This document shows, piece after piece, positions 1 to 6,967 of a DNA stretch of 64,000 nucleotides. The notes under the pieces were generated by a model. It saw only the letters and a list, made by a program, of their open reading frames with translations, searched no databases and had not been told where the DNA came from. Numbering within the stretch: position 1 is the stretch's first letter; every line of letters begins with the position of its first letter. Location of the stretch: assembly GCF_033283405.1 (NCBI RefSeq), contig NZ_JAWMQR010000007.1, forward strand, positions 62,001 through 126,000. The letters run 5' to 3'. Both the position numbers and the translations under genes were made by a program. This DNA comes from Halioxenophilus sp033283405. GTDB taxonomy: Bacteria; Pseudomonadota; Gammaproteobacteria; Pseudomonadales; Cellvibrionaceae.

Positions 1-9
1 CCTGCCTGT

Positions 10-900
10 CTAACGGGCTTGCAGCAGCCACTGGCGCAGCATCGGCCAGCGGTTGATGAGCATGGCGCAGAAGATCAGCACACAGCCGAGCAGTTGCAAT
101 TGGCCCAGCTGCTCGCCAAACCAGAGCACGGCGGCGATGGCCGTCCAGACCGGCTCCAGAATCATAATAATGGCGCTGTGGCTGGGGGCGGCCAGGCCCA
201 TGGCGTGAGTCTGCAGCAGAAAGCGGATGCAGGTGGCGATGATCAGGCTGGCGGCAAACCAGCTCCAGGTGGCGGCCGTAAAATCGAGACTCCAGGGCTC
301 CATGGGCCAGGAGGCGACGGCGGTGATTACGCCGGTGCAGAGCATCTGCACCGAGGTGAGTGCCAGAGTGGGAATGCGGGCGGCGGCGTGAGCGATCAAA
401 ACAAACATCACCGCCAGCAGCAGCGCCGAGAGCAGGAAAAAGCCTTCGGCCGGGCCCAGTTGGAACTCCCCATCCAGTGACAAGCAGGCCAAGCCGCCAA
501 TGGCGACAGGCATCGCGATATAGACGTATTTGCCGGGGCGATCACCCGCTAACAGGCTGATCACTGGCACCATCACCAGCCCCATATTGCTGAGAAAGGC
601 GCCCACGCCCACGTGGCTGGTGAGCTTCAGCCCCATAATCCAAAACACCATGGCGACGCCGAAGAGGGCGCCGACACCACTGGCCAGCCGCCACTGGGTC
701 GGCGTCAGCCGCACCAGATGGCGCCAGCCAAGCAGCGCCATCAAACTGCCGGCTAGAGTAAAACGCAGCGCCATAAACAGCAGCGGCGGCATGCCGGCTA
801 CGGATTCGCGCGAAAAGATCCAACCCGCGGCGGCCAGTACGGTGACCAGCAGCAGGATCAGGTCGGCTTTCAGGTGTGTAGGCAGTGACTTAGTGGACAC
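10..900 (-). CDS. EamA/DMT-family transporter
   Basis: Inner-membrane permease of the drug/metabolite transporter superfamily; the substrate cannot be told from sequence. The protein (about 296 residues from this start) is almost wholly hydrophobic, with about ten membrane segments arranged as two EamA halves. The second half carries the typical ILEPVWTAI...FGEQL stretch near the C-terminus, where EamA proteins have a conserved glutamate-proline and a re-entrant-like motif. The open frame extends upstream to a TTG at 933, but no ATG is available; GTG at 900 gives a short polar leader before the first helix and is my choice, without a clear ribosome site. It stands alone, reading towards the left window edge and in the same direction as yicC. 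Confidence 0.8.
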   Translation of the reverse strand: MSTKSLPTHLKADLILLLVTVLAAAGWIFSRESVAGMPPLLFMALRFTLAGSLMALLGWRHLVRLTPTQWRLASGVGALFGVAMVFWIMGLKLTSHVGVGAFLSNMGLVMVPVISLLAGDRPGKYVYIAMPVAIGGLACLSLDGEFQLGPAEGFFLLSALLLAVMFVLIAHAAARIPTLALTSVQMLCTGVITAVASWPMEPWSLDFTAATWSWFAASLIIATCIRFLLQTHAMGLAAPSHSAIIMILEPVWTAIAAVLWFGEQLGQLQLLGCVLIFCAMLINRWPMLRQWLLQAR

Positions 901-1017
901 AGAATAGATCTTGGCTGAAGGGAGATGGCCCAATGGGCGCCAACGAGGCCGCTATTCTGCCTGTGAAATGTGGTTAGCTCAATTGGCGCTTGGTCGGTTG
1001 GCCAGGCGTTGGCAGGG

Positions 1018-1881
1018 TTACTCGATATTTTGCACCTGCTCGCGCATCTGTTCGATCAGTACTTTAAGATCGACCGCAACCTGGGTGGTGTCGCTGACGG
1101 TGGATTTGGAGGAGAGGGTGTTGGCTTCGCGATTGAACTCCTGCATCAGGAAATCCAGCCGGCGGCCAATGGGGTTGCTCTGTTTAAAACAGTGGCGCAC
1201 TTCGGTGACGTGGGTGGTGAGGCGATCGAGCTCTTCGTCGACATCGGCTTTCTGGGCGAAGTAGACCAGCTCCTGCTCCAGGCGACCCTGGTCGACATCC
1301 ACCTGCAGGCTCTCAATCTTCTCTAAAATCTTCTGGCGCTGATTGGCGGTAATCACCGGCAGTAGCGTGCGTACTTTGGCCACCAACTCCAGTACGGTGG
1401 TGAGACGGGCCTCGATAAAGCCCTGCAGCTCGGCACCCTCGCGGCTGCGCTGTTCGATCAGTTTGGTCAGTGCCTGATCAAAGCAGCCAAGGGCGTCGAT
1501 TTCGATCTGCTCCTGATCTACCGGCCGCTCCTGAATAATGCCAGGCCAGCGCAATACCTCCAGCGGATTGACCGGCGCCGGGTTAGCGAGGGTGGCGGCG
1601 ACTGTGTCAGCGACGTTGGCGAGATCGACCAGAAAGGGGGTATTGAGTGTGAGTGAGGACTCCTGCTGCAGCGGGTGCAATTGCAGATTGACCTCAACCT
1701 TGCCACGGCTCAGCTGATGACGCAGCCGATCGCGCAGTTTTGGCTCCAGTGGGCGCATATTCTCCGGCAGGCGAAAGTGCGGCTCCAGGTAGCGGTGGTT
1801 GACGGTGCGAATTTCAAACGCCAGGCTGCCCCAAGCGAAATTACCTTCGTGGCGGGCGAAACCGGTCATGCTGCGTGTCAT
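1018..1881 (-). CDS. yicC: YicC family RNA-processing protein
   Basis: YicC/YloC family. Members act in RNA turnover: E. coli YicC is reported as an endoribonuclease or RNase adaptor affecting small RNA stability. From the ATG at 1881 the protein has 287 residues, the same as E. coli YicC. It begins MTRSMTGFAR, the family's N-terminal signature, and ends with the conserved block GRRLDFLMQEFNREANTL followed by a C-terminal helix. A TTG two codons upstream is ignored. The gene is divergent from rph with about 160 bp between them, the classical arrangement in gammaproteobacteria, where the two genes share an RNA-metabolism theme. Confidence 0.93.
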   Translation of the reverse strand: MTRSMTGFARHEGNFAWGSLAFEIRTVNHRYLEPHFRLPENMRPLEPKLRDRLRHQLSRGKVEVNLQLHPLQQESSLTLNTPFLVDLANVADTVAATLANPAPVNPLEVLRWPGIIQERPVDQEQIEIDALGCFDQALTKLIEQRSREGAELQGFIEARLTTVLELVAKVRTLLPVITANQRQKILEKIESLQVDVDQGRLEQELVYFAQKADVDEELDRLTTHVTEVRHCFKQSNPIGRRLDFLMQEFNREANTLSSKSTVSDTTQVAVDLKVLIEQMREQVQNIE

Positions 1882-1956
1882 TGCCAATACCTTGCTGTGC
1901 GAGAAGTGGAATGGTTAGACGCTCTTCTTCGGGAAGGGTTTCAGCGCCGGCCGTGC

Positions 1957-1985
1957 ATGTTAACACAGCCAAGCTTGGTTATAAT
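1957..1985 (+). promoter_or_regulatory. putative rph promoter
   Basis: A perfect TATAAT hexamer at 1980-1985 lies 58 bases before the rph start codon, in the yicC-rph divergent gap. The matching -35 position (1957-1962, ATGTTA) is poor. A sigma-70 promoter is inferred mainly from the -10 box. Confidence 0.4.
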
Positions 1986-2043
1986 CCCGGGCCCAAGTGC
2001 ACTTTACATACAACAGCGGGTTAACCGCCAAGAGAGTTCCGTT

Positions 2044-2760
2044 ATGACAAGACCCAGCGGTCGTCAGCCTAATCAACTTCGTCCCATCCGTTTTCAACGC
2101 AACTACACCAAACATGCCGAAGGGTCGGTGCTGGTGGAGTTTGGTGATACCAAGGTGCTCTGCACCGCCACGGTGGAGGAGGGGGTGCCGCGTTTTATGC
2201 GTGGCGAAGGACGTGGCTGGGTAACGGCGGAGTATGGCATGCTGCCACGCTCCACCGGCACGCGCATGGACCGGGAGGCGGCACGCGGTAAACAGGGTGG
2301 CCGCACGGTTGAGATTCAACGGCTGATCGGCCGCTCATTGCGCGCGGCGATCGATCTCACCGCGCTCGGCGAAAACACCGTCAAAATCGATTGCGACGTG
2401 ATTCAGGCCGATGGCGGCACCCGCACAGCGGCTATCTCCGGCAGCTGCGTTGCCCTGGCCGATGCGATCAGTTTTCTGGCTGGCAAAGGGCTGATCAGCG
2501 GCGAACCACTGCCGAAGATGGTGGCGGCGGTGTCGGTGGGCATCTATGAGGGTAGGGTGGTGCTGGATCTGGATTATCCGGAAGATAGCGCTGCCGAAGC
2601 CGATATGAATATTGTGATGTGCGAAGGCGGTGGTTTGGTTGAGGTACAGGGTACAGCGGAAGCGGACCCGTTCAGCGAGTCACAGTTTGCCGAGATGTTG
2701 AGTTTGGCGAAAGCGGGTTTGGCGGAGATTCACCAGCTGCAACGTCAGGCGCTGGCCTAA
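2044..2760 (+). CDS. rph: ribonuclease PH
   Basis: Phosphorolytic 3'-5' exoribonuclease that trims tRNA 3' ends, releasing nucleoside diphosphates. The ATG at 2044 gives 238 residues, the same as the E. coli enzyme; the open frame continues upstream without a better start. Visible marks are the N-terminal MTRPSGR...LRP, VLVEFGDTKVLCTATVE, the phosphate-site region RSLRAAIDL, and the catalytic acidic block DLDYPEDSAAEADMN near residue 180. It is followed by a 12-bp perfect hairpin and convergent crc. Family identification is secure. Confidence 0.97.
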   Translation: MTRPSGRQPNQLRPIRFQRNYTKHAEGSVLVEFGDTKVLCTATVEEGVPRFMRGEGRGWVTAEYGMLPRSTGTRMDREAARGKQGGRTVEIQRLIGRSLRAAIDLTALGENTVKIDCDVIQADGGTRTAAISGSCVALADAISFLAGKGLISGEPLPKMVAAVSVGIYEGRVVLDLDYPEDSAAEADMNIVMCEGGGLVEVQGTAEADPFSESQFAEMLSLAKAGLAEIHQLQRQALA

Positions 2761-2776
2761 TTTATTTAGGCAAGCG

Positions 2777-2808
2777 ATCGAGCTTTGAGCGGGGGTTCAA
2801 AGCTCGAT
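2777..2808. terminator. 12-bp perfect hairpin between convergent rph and crc
   Basis: ATCGAGCTTTGA (2777-2788) and its exact reverse complement (2797-2808) enclose an 8-base loop, GCGGGGGT. The right arm includes the crc stop codon. There is no strong T-tract on either strand, so it may act as a bidirectional 3'-end structure rather than a classical intrinsic terminator. Confidence 0.6.
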
Positions 2809-3567
2809 GTCGTAGTCGATAATTACCGGCAGGTGCGATGAGAACTCTCGGTTTTTGTAGATCACGCCGTACTCGACCCGGTTTTTCAGGTTGTTCGACA
2901 CCACTTGTAAATCAGTGCGCCAACCGTCGCCCTTGCCGATCTGGCCACTGGGCCACCAGGTGTACTCGTCGTTATCTTTATTGACCTTGCGGAAGGCATC
3001 GACATAGCCAATCTGGCGATAGAGCTGGTCCATCCACTGGCGCTCGTGGGGCAGATAGCCGGAGTTGTCTTCGTTGTTGGAAGCGTGTTGGACATCACTG
3101 GGGCGGTGGGCCATTTGCCAATTACCGCAAAAGATGTACTCTCGGCGTTTGCGGGTGATTTTGTGCAGGTGGGCCTGGAAATCGTCGAAGAATTTAACCT
3201 TCACTTCGAAGGATTCCATCTCTGACGAGGCGCTGGGCGCCAGCAGAGAGCCGATACTGATATGTTCGAAGTCGGCTTGCAGGTAGCGGCCTTCCATATC
3301 GACACCGCTGCTGAATCCCAAGCCGTAGATCAAAGCTTTGGGCTGATGGCGGGTATAGATGGCGACGCCGTTGTAGTGCTTTACGCCGGAATCAAAGAAG
3401 TAGGCGAAGTAGCCTTCCGGATGAAAAATATCGTGGTCGAGTTCGTACTCTAGAGCACGCAAGTCCTGTAAGCATACGATATCCGCGTCTTGCTCGGACA
3501 ACCACTCGTATAGACCTCGCTGGGCGGCCTGATGGATGCCGTCCACGCTCAAACTGATAATTCGCAT
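2797..3567 (-). CDS. crc: Crc-like catabolite repression control protein (degenerate ExoIII fold)
   Basis: The 256-residue product has the exonuclease III/endonuclease-phosphatase fold and matches Pseudomonas Crc from end to end (MRIIS start, CLQD, GRYLQADF, KRREYI, TWWP, GWR.D, final DYD). Pseudomonas Crc works with Hfq in translational repression of carbon-catabolism mRNAs and has no nuclease activity. Here the ExoIII catalytic positions are altered: the CLQE glutamate is D35, the GDxN pair is N149 and Q151, and the SDH motif is S244-H245. Position beside and divergent from pyrE is as in Pseudomonas. ATG at 3567. The regulatory role is inferred from the family; a nuclease is unlikely given these changes. 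Confidence 0.88.
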   Translation of the reverse strand: MRIISLSVDGIHQAAQRGLYEWLSEQDADIVCLQDLRALEYELDHDIFHPEGYFAYFFDSGVKHYNGVAIYTRHQPKALIYGLGFSSGVDMEGRYLQADFEHISIGSLLAPSASSEMESFEVKVKFFDDFQAHLHKITRKRREYIFCGNWQMAHRPSDVQHASNNEDNSGYLPHERQWMDQLYRQIGYVDAFRKVNKDNDEYTWWPSGQIGKGDGWRTDLQVVSNNLKNRVEYGVIYKNREFSSHLPVIIDYDIEL

Positions 3568-3663
3568 ATTCGCCCCTTTATAACGGACTGTGTATGATAC
3601 CGGCGTTTTAAGAAATATGTTAGATAGTCGCAGTTGATATCTGATTTACATGAGTATTCTTTA

Positions 3664-4311
3664 ATGCAGCCATTCCAAAAAGCCTTCATTCAACTGGCCA
3701 TTGCCCAGCAAGCCCTCAGCTTTGGCGAATTCACCTTGAAGTCTGGCCGTAAGAGCCCATACTTCTTTAACGCCGGTCGCTTTCAAACCGGCGCCGCCTT
3801 GGCGGAGTTGGGGCGTTTTTACGCCGAGGCTCTCGTGCACTCTAACGTGCCTGTGGATATGGTCTTCGGCCCGGCGTACAAGGGCATTCCTCTGGCGGCG
3901 GCCACGGCGATCGCGCTTTACGATCGGCATCAACGCGATCTCCCCTACTGCTTCAATCGCAAGGAAGCAAAAGATCATGGCGAGGGTGGCCTGTTGGTGG
4001 GCGCACCGCTGACCGGACGGGTGGCGATTGTCGATGATGTGATTACCGCCGGAACAGCCGTGCGGGAAGTGATGTCTATAGTGGCTCAGGCAGGCGCGAC
4101 ACCGGCGGCGGTTTTAATTGGCCTTAACCGGCAGGAGCGGGGCCAGGGCAGTACCAGCGCCATCCAAGAGGTGGAGCAGGAGTTCGGCGTGCCGGTGATC
4201 AGCATCGTCAGCCTGACGGATATTATCGATTATCTAATGACTGAGACCGAGGGGCAGGAGTCCCTGATCGCTCGGGTAAAAGCGTATCGTGAAGAGTTTG
4301 GAGTGGATTAG
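3664..4311 (+). CDS. pyrE: orotate phosphoribosyltransferase
   Basis: Converts orotate and PRPP to orotidine 5'-monophosphate, the fifth step of pyrimidine synthesis. From the ATG at 3664 the product has 215 residues, close to the usual 213. It shows F.LKSGRKSPYFFN at the N-terminus, the flexible-loop region CFNRKEAKDHGEGG, and the PRPP-binding motif VAIVDDVITAGTA around residue 120. An in-frame upstream start at 3634 would add ten residues not seen in homologs. Divergent from crc; a TATGAT hexamer near 3592 is a possible -10 element. The downstream gene begins directly after its stop. Confidence 0.97.
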   Translation: MQPFQKAFIQLAIAQQALSFGEFTLKSGRKSPYFFNAGRFQTGAALAELGRFYAEALVHSNVPVDMVFGPAYKGIPLAAATAIALYDRHQRDLPYCFNRKEAKDHGEGGLLVGAPLTGRVAIVDDVITAGTAVREVMSIVAQAGATPAAVLIGLNRQERGQGSTSAIQEVEQEFGVPVISIVSLTDIIDYLMTETEGQESLIARVKAYREEFGVD

Positions 4312-4312
4312 T

Positions 4313-4972
4313 TTGCTTAGCTGTTCTCGCCAATGGTGGTTAAAAAACGGGAAGCTTAAAAACGGGTGGCTGCCAAGCCTGCTGGTGTCTGTTTGGGCGC
4401 TGGCGCTGACCCCCGCCCGCGCCGAAGAGCTGTTGATGTATCGCTACCTCAATGATCAGGGGGTTAAGGTGATCAACCACACCATCCCCCCCGAATACGC
4501 GCAAAAGGGTTACGAGGTGGTCAATATCCACGGCGATGTCCTGCGGGTGGTGGAGCCCAGCATCGACCCTGAACAGCTGGCTGAGCTGGAGCGCCAACGC
4601 GAACAGCAGGCAGCCATGGAGCAGTGGGATAAGGCACTGCTCTCGCGTTACAGCAGTGTTGGCGATGTCGAGGCCGCCAAAAAACGGCGCCTGCAGGAGA
4701 TCGATGCGGCCTTGGCGATGTTGAAAGGGAATATTGTCGGCTTGGACTCTCAAATTGCCCGGGAGCAGGCCAAAGCGGCGGAACGTGAGCGCAACGGTCA
4801 GAATGTGCCGGAAGCGATTCTGTTGAACATCAAGAACTTCAAAACCGAAAAAGAGGCCAACGAGCGGTTAATTGAAACCCGGGAGTCGGAGTATATCGAC
4901 GTCTCGGCCAGCTTCGACCGCGACATCGAGCGCTTTAAGGTGATTCAGGATAGGATCGGTCGTCGCCGTTAG
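4313..4972 (+). CDS. exported coiled-coil protein, DUF4124-like N-terminus
   Basis: Function unknown. A signal peptide (LLVSVWALALTPARA, cleavage before EE) precedes a short segment, YRYLNDQGVKVINHTIPPEYAQKGYEVVN, which resembles the DUF4124-type domain often found at the start of small periplasmic proteins. The rest is highly charged and helical, with long Glu/Lys/Arg/Gln heptads, probably a coiled coil. I chose TTG at 4313 because GGAG at 4300-4303 sits nine bases before it; GTG at 4289 is an alternative overlapping pyrE. Cotranscription with pyrE is likely. The stop codon overlaps that of convergent slmA. Real gene, with uncertain start and function. Confidence 0.7.
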   Translation: MLSCSRQWWLKNGKLKNGWLPSLLVSVWALALTPARAEELLMYRYLNDQGVKVINHTIPPEYAQKGYEVVNIHGDVLRVVEPSIDPEQLAELERQREQQAAMEQWDKALLSRYSSVGDVEAAKKRRLQEIDAALAMLKGNIVGLDSQIAREQAKAAERERNGQNVPEAILLNIKNFKTEKEANERLIETRESEYIDVSASFDRDIERFKVIQDRIGRRR

Positions 4973-5583
4973 TTGACACCGGCCAGGGCCTGGCGAAAGA
5001 AACTCGCCGTTAACAGGCCCCACTGTTCCGCCCAATTCTCTGTGGGTGGGCGTTTAAATCCACTGCGCACATATTGCGCTATCCGCCCTTCGGCGGTGGC
5101 CATCAGCAGGTTGGCTGCGGCTGTCAGGCCAATTTGTGGCCGTACCCCCTCGCGTATCTCTGCTTCGCGAATAATCTGTTTGATCTGTGTTTCCAGGCGG
5201 TCATAGAACTGTACCACGCGATTGTGCAGGCGTTCATTTTCGCCGGTCAGGGCGTCGCCGGTGAGGATGCGGGTGATGCCGGGATTGCGCTCGGTAAAGG
5301 TGAGCAGCAGCATCAGGATCTTTTCCAGGCGGATGAGCGCCTCGGCGTGCTCGCTTAAAATCAGATTGATGCGGGTGAACACCGTCTCTTCAATGAATTC
5401 AATCAGCCCCTCGAACATTTTCGATTTGCTGGGGTAGTGCCGGTAGAGCGCGGCTTCAGAAAAGCCGACCTGCTTGGCCAGCGCGGCGGTGGTAATTCGG
5501 GTGCCGGGCGAAACCTCAAGCATGTGGGCAAGGGCTTGCAGTATCTCCTGCCGCCGGGAGACTTTCTGTTCAGATTTGGTCAT
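4969..5583 (-). CDS. slmA: nucleoid occlusion factor SlmA (TetR family)
   Basis: TetR-fold DNA-binding protein that, in E. coli, binds chromosomal SBS sites and blocks FtsZ ring assembly over the nucleoid. The 204-residue product follows SlmA closely: RRQEILQALAHMLE, the recognition helix with SEAALYRHYPSKSKMF, LIEFIEETVFTRINLIL, and ERNPGITRILTGDAL, which is characteristic of SlmA rather than of metabolite-sensing TetR proteins. ATG at 5583. Location next to pyrE is conserved in gammaproteobacteria. Its stop overlaps the stop of the exported protein gene on the opposite strand. Confidence 0.94.
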   Translation of the reverse strand: MTKSEQKVSRRQEILQALAHMLEVSPGTRITTAALAKQVGFSEAALYRHYPSKSKMFEGLIEFIEETVFTRINLILSEHAEALIRLEKILMLLLTFTERNPGITRILTGDALTGENERLHNRVVQFYDRLETQIKQIIREAEIREGVRPQIGLTAAANLLMATAEGRIAQYVRSGFKRPPTENWAEQWGLLTASFFRQALAGVN

Positions 5584-5947
5584 ATTGGGAGGCGATGATT
5601 GTTGTAGTGGTTAGTCTGTGTTTATCCATGGTTGCGCCACGCGCGCGGCTAACCAATTCCTTATCGATACAACGCTGTTTCGGAGGGGGAAGGCTACTCT
5701 CCTCCCGGTGGCGGCCAAAAAATAGCTGGCCGCAACAACAGGTTACTTCTGGTAGGTTGCGGCTTCGGGCGCTCAGTCGTTGTACAGAAACAGAGCGCGG
5801 ATGGTGCCGCAGTCTTCTCCTGTGACAGCTGTCACGGTTTGATCCTAGCGGCATCGGGCCTGCTCATCAATAGATGCGCTAGTAATTTCCCCATTTCCTG
5901 AAACGAATCAATGGCCAAACACCTTACACAGCCAGAGGTTGTTGCGG
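5584..5947. other. non-coding region between argB and slmA
   Basis: About 360 bases with no gene I can support. It contains a 7-bp stem, GCGGCCA/TGGCCGC, at 5711-5733 (no T-run) and a perfect 14-bp palindrome at 5822-5835. The slmA promoter should lie in its left part on the minus strand; no clear -35/-10 pair was found. Confidence 0.7.
5822..5835. promoter_or_regulatory. perfect 14-bp palindrome GTGACAGCTGTCAC
   Basis: Exact dyad symmetry with no interruption, upstream of slmA (240 bases away on the minus strand) and after the end of argB. It looks like an operator for a dimeric regulator. It resembles the SlmA site (GTGAGTACTCAC) in its outer GTGA...TCAC, but is two bases longer in the centre, so SlmA binding is only a guess. 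Confidence 0.4.
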
Positions 5948-6856
5948 TCAGCTGGTGGGTTTGCGGTTGGTGATCAGGGTGCCGACTCCGGCATCGGTGA
6001 AGATCTCCAGCAGCACGGCGTGATCAACCCGGCCATCGATGATGTGAGCGGAGTTGACACCGCCCTTGACGGCGTCCAGGGCGCACTGAATTTTCGGCAG
6101 CATGCCGCCGTAGATGGTGCCATCTTCGATCAGGTCGTCCACCTGCTGAGTGCTGAGCCCGGTTAATACCTCGCCGGTTTTACTCAGCAAACCGGAGACG
6201 TTGGTCAGCAGCATCAGCTTCTCTGCACCCACCACTTCGGCGATTTTGCCGGCCACCAGGTCGGCGTTGATGTTATAGGAGGCGCCATCGGCACCGACAC
6301 CAATCGGCGCGATAACAGGAATAAAGTGGCTGTTGACCAGCATGTCGATGACGCTCTTGTTGATCGACTGCACCTCGCCCACGTGGCCGATATCGATAAT
6401 TTCCGGCACGCTCATCTCTGGAGTTTTGCGTTTTACCGAGAGTCGTCGGGCGCGGATCAGCTGGCCATCCTTACCGGTAATGCCGATCGCCTGGCCGCCG
6501 TTGTTGTTGATCAGGTTGACGATCTGTTTGTTGACCGTGGCGCCCAGCACCATCTCCACCACATCCATGGTGGCGCTGTCAGTGACGCGCAGGCCATCGA
6601 TAAACTCCGACTGGATATTGAGCTTCTCCAGCAGCTGGCCGATTTGCGGACCGCCGCCGTGGACCACGATGGGGTTCATACCCACGGTCTTCATCAGCAC
6701 CACATCGCGCGCGAAACTGTTTTGCAGCTCCTCACCCTCCATCGCGTTACCGCCAAATTTGACGACAATGGTCTTGCCGGTGAAACGTTGAATGTAGGGC
6801 AGCGCCTCGGTTAATACCTGGGCGATATTCATGGCGGCGGTGCGATCCAGGGACAT
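5948..6856 (-). CDS. argB: acetylglutamate kinase
   Basis: Phosphorylates N-acetylglutamate in arginine biosynthesis. The 302-residue product belongs to the amino-acid kinase family: the phosphate-binding VKFGGNAM, the substrate loop VHGGGPQIG, DGLRVTDS, and the C-terminal KIQCALDAVKGGV. The ATG at 6856 is followed by a second possible start eight codons in (MNIAQVL); the longer form is given. The N-terminal helix before the kinase core is typical of the arginine-inhibited hexameric type, so feedback inhibition by arginine is likely (family knowledge). Lies downstream of algC on the same strand with about 110 bases between, as in Pseudomonas. Confidence 0.96.
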   Translation of the reverse strand: MSLDRTAAMNIAQVLTEALPYIQRFTGKTIVVKFGGNAMEGEELQNSFARDVVLMKTVGMNPIVVHGGGPQIGQLLEKLNIQSEFIDGLRVTDSATMDVVEMVLGATVNKQIVNLINNNGGQAIGITGKDGQLIRARRLSVKRKTPEMSVPEIIDIGHVGEVQSINKSVIDMLVNSHFIPVIAPIGVGADGASYNINADLVAGKIAEVVGAEKLMLLTNVSGLLSKTGEVLTGLSTQQVDDLIEDGTIYGGMLPKIQCALDAVKGGVNSAHIIDGRVDHAVLLEIFTDAGVGTLITNRKPTS

Positions 6857-6967
6857 GGGGCGGCTTCCTCGTGCTGGCTGTGTGGCGTGGTTGGTTTGAA
6901 TGGTTGGGTTTGAATTATCGGGTTGTGGGCGGCCTGGCCGGCGCCGGTGGCCGGCCCACGGCCCGAC

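Noticed and set aside
5570..5854. 94-codon minus-strand frame upstream of slmA
   Set aside because: Overlaps the slmA start, has Arg/His/Ser-rich composition and no ribosome site; probably chance.
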